Shown piece after piece: positions 54,311 through 62,697 of a stretch of 64,000 bases of DNA (position 1 is its first letter; the number at the start of each line of letters is the position of its first letter). Below the pieces are notes generated by a model. The model saw only the letters and a list, made by a program, of their open reading frames with translations. It was not told the origin of the DNA and did not search any database. This DNA is from Marinomonas sp. CT5 (GTDB lineage: Bacteria; Pseudomonadota; Gammaproteobacteria; Pseudomonadales; Marinomonadaceae), in assembly GCF_018336975.1 (NCBI RefSeq), contig NZ_CP025572.1, forward strand, positions 3,871,030-3,935,029, written 5' to 3'. A program made the position numbers and the translations under genes.

Positions 54311-54697
54311 ATGCCAATTACTCGATACGGTTTTGATAAAAAAGGGGCCGGCGGGCAAAATCTGCCTTTTGCTCGCGCAGTAGAAGCGGGTGGTTTTTTG
54401 TTCGTTTCTGGGCAGGTGCCAATGCAAGATGGTGAAATTATCGAAGGGGGAATTGTTGCTCAAACCCATAAAACTATGCAAAACGTGATCGCGATTCTTG
54501 AAGAAGCTGGCTACAGTTTAAAAGACGCCGTTCGTGTTGGTGTCTGGTTAGACGATCCACGCGACTTCTGGAGCTTTAATGGCGTTTATAAAGAATATTT
54601 CGGTGAAGCGCCACCGGCTCGCGCCTGTGTACAATCTCGTATTATGGTGGATTGCAAAGTAGAAATTGAAGTCACTGCGTATAAAGATCCATCTTAA
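54311..54697 (+). CDS. RidA-family protein of the TRAP island
   Basis: A 128-aa protein from the ATG at 54311 (GTGAGG upstream; a GTG frame begins at 54299). It has the family arginine in APPARACVQ and the CKVEIEVTAY end. It belongs to a RidA subgroup different from the protein at 12439. It is divergent from the TRAP operon and precedes the rpiR-type gene, so it is part of the same catabolic island. A natural task is hydrolysis of the enamine or imine formed by the DSD1-like enzyme. Confidence 0.85.
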   Translation: MPITRYGFDKKGAGGQNLPFARAVEAGGFLFVSGQVPMQDGEIIEGGIVAQTHKTMQNVIAILEEAGYSLKDAVRVGVWLDDPRDFWSFNGVYKEYFGEAPPARACVQSRIMVDCKVEIEVTAYKDPS

Positions 54698-54852
54698 AAC
54701 ATTAGGCTTTTGTAATAGAAACGTCTAAAACCTAATCAGTCACTTTATATGAGAAAACAGCTTATAAAGTGACTATTCCACTAAATTTCCACCTACCTAA
54801 AGCAACAGCCATGGTAAACAAGGTAATAGTGACAATGTCATTTTATGCTACT

Positions 54853-54865
54853 ATAACGTCGTTAT
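54853..54865. promoter_or_regulatory. Palindrome ATAACG-T-CGTTAT upstream of rpiR-type gene
   Basis: ATAACGTCGTTAT, 40 bases before the regulator's ATG; second copy of the dyad found before dctQ (54146-54158). Suggests autoregulation and control of the TRAP operon by one protein. Confidence 0.55.
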
Positions 54866-54905
54866 ATATAACCTAAACGTACTAATTAAGTGGTGCATAA
54901 ACCTC

Positions 54906-55781
54906 ATGGTTACCTCTCAGGATATTATTTCAAAAATGAAGGAAATTAGTGGCTCGCTCAGTCGTTCAGAGCAGCTATTAGTAAAGGTAATTCTCGATGA
55001 CGTGGACTTCGCAATACACGCAACAACCAGCCAGATAGCTGAAAAATCTGGGGTTAGCTCACCGACAATCACTCGATTTTGTCGATCACTTGGGCTTCAG
55101 GGCTTAAGGGATTTAAAAGTAAAACTAGCCAGTTCGCTTTCTGTTGGTAATCGTTATTTAAGCCAAAAAATTGAGCCTCAAAACATCAGTGAAGTCGCTA
55201 CTAATGTTGTAGGCGATGCTCAAAAAGCATTACATCAATTGCATTCAAATCTTGATTATATCGCGCTTGATAATGCAGTAAGCCACATAGTACGAGCCAA
55301 CAGAGTGGTTATTTTTGGGGGAGGTGGTGGGGCGAGTATTGTCGCACAGGATGCAGAATATCGTTTTTTTAGACTGGACGTACATGCCAATGCATGTAAC
55401 GACTCTCAGTTACAACGAATGATCGCGGCAACGATGAAAGAAGAGGATGTGCTTATCGTAATCTCTACAAGCGGTCGAAATAACGAAATAATTGATAGTA
55501 CTTTGGTCGCAAGACAATACCGTTCAACGGTGATAGCGATTACTCGACCGAACTCTCCTCTAGCAAAAGCTGCTAATATTGCTATTCCTGTAGATATTCC
55601 AGAAGGCAATGACATCTTCAAACCAACGTCATCACGTTATGCATTGCTTGCAGTCGTGGATATATTAGCCAATGAAATCGCAATTCAAAAAGGTCCTCAA
55701 ACATCAGAAAATTTACGACGCATTAAGTTTCAACTTGTGACCGCTCGTGACGATGATGACAGCCAGCCTCTTGGCGACTAA
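54906..55781 (+). CDS. RpiR/MurR-family regulator
   Basis: A 291-aa protein: N-terminal RpiR helix-turn-helix (about 1-77; TTSQIAEKSGVSSPTITRFC) and a SIS sugar-isomerase-type ligand domain (about 125-265; VVIFGGGGGASIVAQDAEYR, then VLIVISTSGRN). RpiR proteins usually bind phosphosugars, but members beside TRAP and amino-acid genes are common. It stands at the right end of the island between ilvY and ilvC and probably controls the TRAP operon through the paired palindromes. The ribosome binding site is weak. Confidence 0.87.
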   Translation: MVTSQDIISKMKEISGSLSRSEQLLVKVILDDVDFAIHATTSQIAEKSGVSSPTITRFCRSLGLQGLRDLKVKLASSLSVGNRYLSQKIEPQNISEVATNVVGDAQKALHQLHSNLDYIALDNAVSHIVRANRVVIFGGGGGASIVAQDAEYRFFRLDVHANACNDSQLQRMIAATMKEEDVLIVISTSGRNNEIIDSTLVARQYRSTVIAITRPNSPLAKAANIAIPVDIPEGNDIFKPTSSRYALLAVVDILANEIAIQKGPQTSENLRRIKFQLVTARDDDDSQPLGD

Positions 55782-55868
55782 ATGCTTTTCAATTTTTTCA
55801 TTTAACATGGCCAACTTCTTCACTCATAGTATCGAGATATAAATATTCGGTTATAAACAGAATGTTCA

Positions 55869-55905
55869 TTTGCAAAAAATGGGACACTGTATTGCGAATA
55901 TATCA
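55869..55905. promoter_or_regulatory. IlvY operator-like block, right copy
   Basis: TTTGCAAAAAATGGGAC (55869-55885) followed by ACTGTATTGCGAATATATCA (55886-55905), about 140 bases before the ilvC start. It matches 30 of 37 positions with the block upstream of ilvY at 48352-48388. The TATTGCGAATA dyad within it suits a LysR protein. Confidence 0.65.
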
Positions 55906-56044
55906 ATTTACGAAAACATTCTACTAAGATAGATTAAACCTACTCGCAGATTGCGGAAGATGTTTATTCGCAACTGTGTCACTCTTTTTTAATATCAGCA
56001 TGTTGTCATGTGGATACTTTAATCACAAAAATTAGGATCAAAAA

Positions 56045-57517
56045 ATGGCTAACTACTTCAATACCTTGCCGCTACGCGAGCAACTAGAGCAACTAGGCAA
56101 ATGTCGTTTCATGGACAGCTCTGAATTTGCAGATGGCGTAGAAGCGCTTAAAGGCAAAAAAATGGTTGTTATCGGTTGTGGTGCACAAGGTCTTAACCAA
56201 GGCTTGAACCTACGCGATTCTGGCCTAGATGTTTCTTACGCTTTGCGCCCAGAAGCCATTGCTCAGAAGCGTCAATCTTGGAAAAACGCGACTGAAAACG
56301 GTTTTGTTGTTGGCACTTACGAAGAATTGATTCCAACAGCTGACGTTGTATTGAACCTTACTCCAGATAAGCAACACACACCTGTTGTTAAAGCGGTTAT
56401 GCCTCTTATGAAGCAAGGCGCTTGTCTATCTTACTCTCACGGTTTCAACATCGTAGAAGAAGGCATGCAAATCCGTGAAGATTTGACTGTTATCATGGTT
56501 GCTCCTAAGTGCCCAGGTTCTGAAGTTCGCGCTGAATACGTTCGTGGTTTCGGTGTTCCTACTTTGATCGCTGTTCACGAAGACAACGATCCTAAAGGTG
56601 AAGGTCTTGCTCTAGCAAAAGCTTACGCGGTTGGTACTGGCGGTCATAAAGCAGGCGTTTTGATGTCTTCTTTCATCGCAGAAGTAAAATCTGACCTTAT
56701 GGGTGAGCAAACTATCCTTTGTGGTATGTTGCAAACAGGTTCTATCCTTTGCTTCGACAAAATGGTTGAAGAAGGCATCGACGCTGGCTACGCATCTCGC
56801 TTGATCCAATACGGTTGGGAAACCATCACTGAAGCCTTGAAATACGGCGGCGTGACTAACATGCTAGATCGTCTTTCTAACCCAGCTAAGATCAAAGCAT
56901 TCGATCTTTCTGAAGAGCTAAAAGTGATCATGCGCCCTCTATACAACAAGCACCAAGATGACATCATCAACGGTACTTTCTCTCGCGTGATGATGGAAGA
57001 CTGGGCGAACGATGACAAAAACTTGCTTCAGTGGCGTGCAGACACAGCAGAAACGAACTTCGAGAAAACACCGGCTGGCGATGTTGAAATTTCTGAACAA
57101 GAATTCTTCGACAACGGTATCTTGATGGTAGCTATGGTTAAAGCCGGTGTTGAGCTAGCATTCGAAACGATGACTGCAGCTGGCATCATCGCTGAATCCG
57201 CTTACTACGAGTCTCTACACGAAACTCCGCTCATCGCGAACACAATCGCTCGTAAGAAATTGTACGAAATGAACGCGACAATCTCTGATACAGCAGAATA
57301 CGGTTGCTACCTATACAACCACGCTTGTGTTCCACTATTGGCTGACTTCATGAAAGACATCAAAACCGACGTTATCGGTAAAGGTCTTTCTGTAGAGGAC
57401 AACGGCGTAGACAATGCTCGCTTGATCGAAGTTAATACAGCGCTTCGCTCTCACCCTGTAGAAGCTGTTGGCGCAGTACTTCGTGGTCACATGGCAGACA
57501 TGAAAAAAATCGTTTAA
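56045..57517 (+). CDS. ilvC: Ketol-acid reductoisomerase (class II, NADPH)
   Basis: A 490-aa protein with the duplicated C-terminal domain of the long, E. coli-type (class II) enzyme. NADPH-binding [20 protein letters not shown] (about 41-60) with the RPE segment that reads the cofactor phosphate; metal-binding acids in [12 protein letters not shown]. It converts acetolactate and acetohydroxybutyrate to the dihydroxy acids of valine/leucine and isoleucine synthesis. AGGATC precedes the ATG. Codon use appears more biased than in neighbours, as for a highly expressed gene. Followed by a strong terminator. Confidence 0.96.
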   Translation: MANYFNTLPLREQLEQLGKCRFMDSSEFADGVEALKGKKMVVIGCGAQGLNQGLNLRDSGLDVSYALRPEAIAQKRQSWKNATENGFVVGTYEELIPTADVVLNLTPDKQHTPVVKAVMPLMKQGACLSYSHGFNIVEEGMQIREDLTVIMVAPKCPGSEVRAEYVRGFGVPTLIAVHEDNDPKGEGLALAKAYAVGTGGHKAGVLMSSFIAEVKSDLMGEQTILCGMLQTGSILCFDKMVEEGIDAGYASRLIQYGWETITEALKYGGVTNMLDRLSNPAKIKAFDLSEELKVIMRPLYNKHQDDIINGTFSRVMMEDWANDDKNLLQWRADTAETNFEKTPAGDVEISEQEFFDNGILMVAMVKAGVELAFETMTAAGIIAESAYYESLHETPLIANTIARKKLYEMNATISDTAEYGCYLYNHACVPLLADFMKDIKTDVIGKGLSVEDNGVDNARLIEVNTALRSHPVEAVGAVLRGHMADMKKIV

Positions 57518-57643
57518 GACGATTACTGCGCTCACTGGGGCGGTGTTAAAAATTGACTCGAAATGCTCATGTATTCCAATACACTGCGCTTTCTCGTCTA
57601 TTTTTGCCTAGCCCTAGTATCGCTCGCGACATCGTCTCTGTAG

Positions 57644-57680
57644 AAAAGCCGAGTGACTCCTAGAGTTACTCGGCTTTTTT
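57644..57680 (+). terminator. Terminator after ilvC
   Basis: AAAAGCCGAGTGACTC (57644-57659) pairs with GAGTTACTCGGCTTTT (57663-57678), one G-U pair, loop CTA, then more T residues. The 126 bases between ilvC and the stem show nothing I recognise. Confidence 0.88.
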
Positions 57681-57723
57681 GTCACGTTACTTTTAGCTTT
57701 TAGTCTTTGAAAAGGAATCTCTC

Positions 57724-59151
57724 ATGGATACTGCCATCCGTTTAGTCGATCTGAGCGTTAATTTTGATGAGCGCTTTCATCTGAATAATATTAACTGGAC
57801 GATTGAATCAAACCAGCATTGGGTCATTACTGGCACAAACGGTGCGGGCAAATCGGCCTTGGCGGCTGTGCTGGCAGGCGTGGGGGACATTGAAAATGGC
57901 ACAATCACTGGCCTGCCAAACAATGTGGGATTGGTATCTTTTGAGGCCCAAGCGGAGCTGATTGCCAAAGAGCTGAAAAAAGACGATGCCGACATCATGG
58001 ACGTGATTTCCCTCGGCACGCCTGTACATGAAATGATTTTTGACAACTGCCAAGACCCAGAGCTTGCCCATGCCTTGGTAGAAAAGTTCGGTTTAAGCCA
58101 ATTGCTTGACCGTGCCTTTCGTAAACTTTCCACAGGTGAAACGCGCAAAGTCATGCTGATTCGCGCCCTATCGAGCAAACCGGACTTATTAATCCTCGAT
58201 GAACCGTTTGATGGTTTAGACGCTGACACTCTAGCCATGTTGCAAGCGCATCTAGCTTCCATCATAGACACCACACCTATGATCTTAGTGCTTAACCGCT
58301 TTGATGAAATGCCGGCTTTTATCACTCATGTCGCCTATGTAGATAAAGGCGAACTGGCGCTAACAGTAGACAAACAAGACGAAAGCGCCTTTAACGAGCT
58401 GTATCAGTTACTGCATTTAAAAACCACAGACCTACAAGTGCCTGAGGCCGATCCAGCCAACACCTTGCCAGCACTCGATCCAAACCAACCGCTGGTCAGA
58501 CTCAACCAAGCCACCATCAAATACGGTGATACCGTGATTGTTGATAAGCTAGATTGGACCATAGAACGCGGCCAACATTGGCAACTCAGCGGCCCCAATG
58601 GCAGTGGCAAAACCGGGGTTTTATCTTTGATCACCGGTGATCATCCGCAATGTTATACCAACGATATTTTTGTCTTTGGGTTCCAACGCGGCAACGGCGA
58701 AAGCATTTGGCAAATCAAACAATTTATCGGCTACGTTTCCACGGCACTGCAATGGGAATATCGCGTCAGCACCAGCTGTAAAAACGTCATTATTTCCGGC
58801 TTCTACGACAGCATCGGCATGTACAGCAAATCCACCGATAACCAGAAGAACATCGCCGACCAATGGCTTGCCCTGCTCGGCATGGCAGACCGCGCCGACC
58901 AGCCATTTAACAAGCTTTCCTACGGCGACCAGCGTTTGTTACTCATCGCCCGCGCCATGGTGAAACACCCACCATTATTGATCCTAGACGAGCCCTGCCT
59001 TGGATTAGACGACATGAACCGCCAGCTCGTCCTCGCTCTTATCGAGAAAATTTGTGAAGGCAAAGAAACCACCGTGCTCTACGTCAACCACCACGCGGAA
59101 GACCAGATCAAAGGGATAGAGAACTACTTGGGGTTGGAGAAGAATAACTAG
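57724..59151 (+). CDS. modF: Double-ABC ATPase, ModF (PhrA)-like
   Basis: A 475-aa protein with two ABC domains in tandem and no membrane helices. Domain 1: GTNGAGKS near 38-45, LSTGETRKV, LLILDEPFDGLD. Domain 2: GPNGSGKT near 288-295, LSYGDQRLLL, LLILDEPCLGLD, VNHHAED. This matches ModF, an ATPase linked to molybdate genes in E. coli with no settled function. No modABC genes are nearby. AGGAATC precedes the ATG. It lies directly before the ileS2 attenuator and could supply read-through transcription. Confidence 0.85.
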   Translation: MDTAIRLVDLSVNFDERFHLNNINWTIESNQHWVITGTNGAGKSALAAVLAGVGDIENGTITGLPNNVGLVSFEAQAELIAKELKKDDADIMDVISLGTPVHEMIFDNCQDPELAHALVEKFGLSQLLDRAFRKLSTGETRKVMLIRALSSKPDLLILDEPFDGLDADTLAMLQAHLASIIDTTPMILVLNRFDEMPAFITHVAYVDKGELALTVDKQDESAFNELYQLLHLKTTDLQVPEADPANTLPALDPNQPLVRLNQATIKYGDTVIVDKLDWTIERGQHWQLSGPNGSGKTGVLSLITGDHPQCYTNDIFVFGFQRGNGESIWQIKQFIGYVSTALQWEYRVSTSCKNVIISGFYDSIGMYSKSTDNQKNIADQWLALLGMADRADQPFNKLSYGDQRLLLIARAMVKHPPLLILDEPCLGLDDMNRQLVLALIEKICEGKETTVLYVNHHAEDQIKGIENYLGLEKNN

Positions 59152-59191
59152 CCCCTTGACGACTCCTCTCTGCAAAGGTAAAAATAGAGAT

Positions 59192-59266
59192 ATGAAAAAC
59201 GTATCCCTTACTCAACAACGAATTATTATCATCATTCCTAGGAGTGGTGGGTTCGTTGTTGAGTAA
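59192..59266 (+). CDS. Leader peptide with five consecutive isoleucine codons
   Basis: A 24-codon frame from ATG 59192 to TAA 59264-59266. It reads MKNVSLTQQR, then Ile-Ile-Ile-Ile-Ile (ATT ATT ATC ATC ATT, 59222-59236), then PRSGGFVVE. A run of five Ile codons just before a terminator in front of an isoleucyl-tRNA synthetase is the signature of ribosome-mediated attenuation. The ribosome binding site is modest (AGAG close to the ATG, AAGG further away). Confidence 0.85.
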   Translation: MKNVSLTQQRIIIIIPRSGGFVVE

Positions 59267-59303
59267 ATAAAGCAAACCCGCCCAAGAGGCGGGTTTCTTT
59301 TTT
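59208..59303 (+). promoter_or_regulatory. Isoleucine-responsive transcription attenuator of ileS2
   Basis: Three competing stems. Pause/protector stem 1:2 is a perfect 15-bp pairing of 59208-59222 (TTACTCAACAACGAA) with 59252-59266, its loop holding the Ile codons. Antiterminator 2:3 is GGTGGGTT (59246-59253) with AACCCGCC (59275-59282), one G-U pair. Terminator 3:4 is AAACCCGCC (59274-59282) with GGCGGGTTT (59288-59296), loop CAAGA, then CTTTTTT. A ribosome stalled on the first Ile codons frees segment 2 to block the terminator; a ribosome reaching the stop codon covers segment 2 and lets termination proceed. Confidence 0.88.
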
Positions 59304-59333
59304 CGGCTTCTTGGGTTTTAACAGGAAGCCGAT

Positions 59334-62300
59334 ATGAGTACTCAAGACTCCCCTTCGCATTTAGCCCCCGAGGCGAATAACCCCTCTGCATCCGAGCGTT
59401 TTTCGTTCGTGGATACTGAACAGGCTGTGCTGACATTTTGGCAGGACAAACAGATTTTTAAGCGTTCCCTTGCCGAGTCAAAACATAAACCTGACTATGT
59501 GTTTTACGATGGACCGCCGTTTGCAACGGGGTTGCCCCATCATGGTCATCTGGTGGCATCAACCATCAAAGACATCATCCCGCGTTACTTTACGATGAAA
59601 GGATTCCATGTAGAGCGACGTTTTGGTTGGGATTGTCATGGTTTGCCCATCGAGCATGAAATCGATAAGTCTCTTGGTATGTCCGCCAAAGAAGCGGTTG
59701 AATCGCTGGGTATCGCTCGTTACAACGCGGAATGCCGTGGCATTGTTCAGCGTTATGCCAGCGAGTGGGAAAAGACCATCACGCGCCTTGGCCGCTGGGT
59801 AGATTTTGACAACGATTATCGCACCATGGAGCCTTGGTACATGGAATCCGTTTGGTGGGTCTTTAAACAATTGTGGGACAAAGGACTCGTCTACCAAGGA
59901 GACAAGGTTATCGCCTACTCCACTGAGCTGGAAACCGTATTATCCAACTTTGAAGCCAGTTCTAACTACAAGGACGTTCAAGACCCTGCGGTCACAGTGT
60001 TGTTTAAACTCGTAGAGGAAGACGCCTATTTTGCCGCTTGGACAACCACACCTTGGACACTGCCTTCAAACCTTGCCCTGTGTGTTGGCCCAGACATTCC
60101 TTATGTCAAAGTCCATGATAGCACTATCAACCAGACCCTTTGGCTCGCCGAGGCGCAACTAGAATCTGTGTGCAAAGGCCATGATGTAGAGGTGCTTGAT
60201 AGAGTTGTGGGAGCCGACTTGAGTGGTAAACGCTATGAACCGCTTTTCCCCTATTTTAGCCACTTGAATGCGTCCGGCGCTTTCCAAGTATTTGCCGATG
60301 ATTTTGTCTCGACTGGCAGTGGTACAGGCATTGTCCACATGGCCCCTGCCTTTGGTGAAGACGATAACCGCGTCTGCAAGGCCAATGGTCTACATGCCTC
60401 AGTTTGCCCTTTGGACAGCCGTGGCCGCTTCACCCATGAAGTGACTGACTTCAAGAACTTGTATGTGAAAGAGGCCGATAAAGCCATCATGCAAACATTA
60501 AAGGCGCGTGATCTTTTGTACCGTCAGGAAACCATCACCCATAGTTATCCTTTTTGCCCTCGCTCCGATACGCCCATCATCTACCGTTCTGTGCCCTCTT
60601 GGTACATCAAGGTAGAGCAAATGCGTGCCGAGCTACAAGCCAACAACGAACAGATCAATTGGGTACCAGAGCATATCCAACAAGGCCGAATGGGCAAATG
60701 GTTAGAAGGGGCGATCGATTGGTCGGTGTCGCGTAACCGCTATTGGGGCACTCCGCTGCCAATCTGGGTAAACGATACAACAGGAAAACATTTGTGCCTT
60801 GGCTCCATAGAAGAGTTAAAAAACTATACCGGCGTAACCGTCGACGATTTGCATCGTGATCATGTTGATGAGCTGACTTTCTCCCTTCCAGAGGAACCAG
60901 GCACTTATCGACGCATTGCGGAAGTATTCGATTGCTGGTTTGAGTCCGGTGCCATGCCTTATGCACAAGTGCACTACCCCTTTGAAAATAAAGCGCAATT
61001 TGAGCAAAACTTCCCAGCAGCGTTTATCGCAGAAGGAGTGGATCAAACACGAGGCTGGTTTTATACCTTACAAGTTCTCAGCCAATGTTTGTTCGGGCGA
61101 CCAGCGTTTAAAAACGTTATCGTCAATGGCATCGTGATGGCGGAAGATGGCAAGAAGATGTCCAAACGCCTCAAAAACTACACGCCCCCAGACACTCTGA
61201 TGGAGCATTACGGAGCGGATGCTTTGCGCCTCTATTTGATCAACTCTGGCTTGGTTAAAGCGGAAGAGCAGCGTTTTTCTGATGCAGGCGTACAAGACAT
61301 GGTGCGTCAGGTGTTGTTGCCTTGGCTCAATGGTTTTCGCTTCTTCTCGACCTACGCCGAGATCGACCAATGGCAAGGCTCAGGATCGGACAAATTCTCT
61401 GATAACATCTTGGATCAGTGGATATTGTCTCGCCTGCAAACCCTAACCACTAAGGTCAATCAGGAGATGCAAGCCTACCATCTCTACAACGTGGTGCCTG
61501 CGCTATTTGAGTTTATCGAAGATCTCACCAATGGCTATATCCGTTTGAATCGAGCCCGCTTTTGGCAAAAAGAATTGAATGAAGACAAACAGCAGGCTTA
61601 TCACACTTTGTACTCTTGTTTGGATACATTCAGCAGGTTAATGGCACCTTTTACGCCGTTTCTTGCGGAGCATTTATACCAAGAGCTGTTACCTTTTTCC
61701 GCTAACGAAAGACCAGAGTCAGTGCATTTATGCGACTACCCCACAGCAAATGCGGCGTTAAAAAACGAAGACTTAGAAGCCAGTGTCGCTCGTGTTCAGC
61801 ACATCTTGGTAATGGGTCGTCAACTGCGTAACGATTTGAAAATCAAGCTAAAAACCCCGCTTAAATCGCTGACCGTATTGCATAAAGAGGCTCAGGTACT
61901 GAACGACATCGCTCGTTTGACGGATTACATTCAAACCGAGTTGAACATAAAAAACGTAATCTTTAGCCAACAAGAGAATGACTACATCGACTTCTACGCG
62001 AAAGCGAATTTCCCTGTTTTAGGCAAACGTCTTGGCAAGCAAATGAAATACTATGCAGCACGCATTGCGCAACTCAATGAGCAAGAGCTGGAGCACCTAG
62101 AAACCCACGGGCAAATCGAGGTGGATGGGCAAGTATTTAACCATGAGGAGATTCACGTTTATCGTCAAGCAAAAGTAGGCACACACACCACCTCCAACCG
62201 TTTTGTGTCGATCAGCATCGACCCAGAACTGACGGAAGAATTGGTGGCGGAAGGCGCCATGCGAGAAATGGTTAGCCACATACAGAAAATGCGTAAACAA

Positions 62301-62504
62301 CAGGGCTACAAGGTCTTGGATCGTATCGACATTCGTATTGAAGCGAGTGACGTACTGACGCATTGGTGCCAACATCACCTTAATTACATCAAGGCAGAAA
62401 CCTTAGCTAATACGCTGCGTTTTACCAAGGTATCTGAATCGGGCTCACGCTTGAGCACCGATTTAGGCGAGGTAAACGTCGTTGTTGAGCTAAGCAGTAA
62501 ATAA
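59334..62504 (+). CDS. ileS2: Isoleucyl-tRNA synthetase, eukaryotic-like type (IleRS2)
   Basis: A 1056-aa class Ia synthetase charging tRNA-Ile. PPFATGLPHHGHLVASTIKD carries the HIGH-equivalent HHGH at 69-72; KMSKR is at 608-612; the editing domain has TTTPWTLPSNLAL near 235-247. The PFATGLPHxGH form and the length above 1,000 residues mark the second, eukaryote-like branch of bacterial IleRS, many members of which tolerate mupirocin; the swapped HIGH motif linked to hyper-resistance is not present. AGGAAGC precedes the ATG. It is preceded by the Ile-codon attenuator, so expression should rise when charged tRNA-Ile falls. Whether a type-1 ileS exists elsewhere cannot be seen here. Confidence 0.93.
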   Translation: MSTQDSPSHLAPEANNPSASERFSFVDTEQAVLTFWQDKQIFKRSLAESKHKPDYVFYDGPPFATGLPHHGHLVASTIKDIIPRYFTMKGFHVERRFGWDCHGLPIEHEIDKSLGMSAKEAVESLGIARYNAECRGIVQRYASEWEKTITRLGRWVDFDNDYRTMEPWYMESVWWVFKQLWDKGLVYQGDKVIAYSTELETVLSNFEASSNYKDVQDPAVTVLFKLVEEDAYFAAWTTTPWTLPSNLALCVGPDIPYVKVHDSTINQTLWLAEAQLESVCKGHDVEVLDRVVGADLSGKRYEPLFPYFSHLNASGAFQVFADDFVSTGSGTGIVHMAPAFGEDDNRVCKANGLHASVCPLDSRGRFTHEVTDFKNLYVKEADKAIMQTLKARDLLYRQETITHSYPFCPRSDTPIIYRSVPSWYIKVEQMRAELQANNEQINWVPEHIQQGRMGKWLEGAIDWSVSRNRYWGTPLPIWVNDTTGKHLCLGSIEELKNYTGVTVDDLHRDHVDELTFSLPEEPGTYRRIAEVFDCWFESGAMPYAQVHYPFENKAQFEQNFPAAFIAEGVDQTRGWFYTLQVLSQCLFGRPAFKNVIVNGIVMAEDGKKMSKRLKNYTPPDTLMEHYGADALRLYLINSGLVKAEEQRFSDAGVQDMVRQVLLPWLNGFRFFSTYAEIDQWQGSGSDKFSDNILDQWILSRLQTLTTKVNQEMQAYHLYNVVPALFEFIEDLTNGYIRLNRARFWQKELNEDKQQAYHTLYSCLDTFSRLMAPFTPFLAEHLYQELLPFSANERPESVHLCDYPTANAALKNEDLEASVARVQHILVMGRQLRNDLKIKLKTPLKSLTVLHKEAQVLNDIARLTDYIQTELNIKNVIFSQQENDYIDFYAKANFPVLGKRLGKQMKYYAARIAQLNEQELEHLETHGQIEVDGQVFNHEEIHVYRQAKVGTHTTSNRFVSISIDPELTEELVAEGAMREMVSHIQKMRKQQGYKVLDRIDIRIEASDVLTHWCQHHLNYIKAETLANTLRFTKVSESGSRLSTDLGEVNVVVELSSK

Positions 62505-62516
62505 TAAAGCGAAAAC

Positions 62517-62554
62517 ATCGGTCTATTGGTTCCCTTTCTTACCAGTAGATCGAT
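62517..62554 (+). terminator. Imperfect stem-loop after ileS2
   Basis: ATCGGTCTATTGGT (62517-62530) pairs imperfectly with ACCAGTAGATCGAT (62541-62554), two mismatches. No T-tract follows; possible weak terminator. Confidence 0.35.
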
Positions 62555-62697
62555 GAAGCCTGTTCCTTGGTAAGAAGTCAGTCTATCTAAGCAACCTCAT
62601 TCGCAGATTCTTTCTAATCAAAACAAGGAGATAGAAAGTCATATATATTAGCGATAAGATACGCCCGTTTTTAACAATGAAACCGATAGGGAACAAT

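Noticed and set aside
48309..56044. Integrative element between ilvY and ilvC
   Set aside because: No integrase, transposase, tRNA target or terminal inverted repeats were seen; only the operator-like blocks flank the segment, so I call it an island without assigning a mobility mechanism.
59156..59184. TTGACG with a 17-base gap to TAAAAA as the ileS2 promoter
   Set aside because: The -35 box is good, but the start of transcription would fall about one base before the leader ATG, leaving no room for a ribosome binding site; read-through from modF or an upstream promoter may be used instead.
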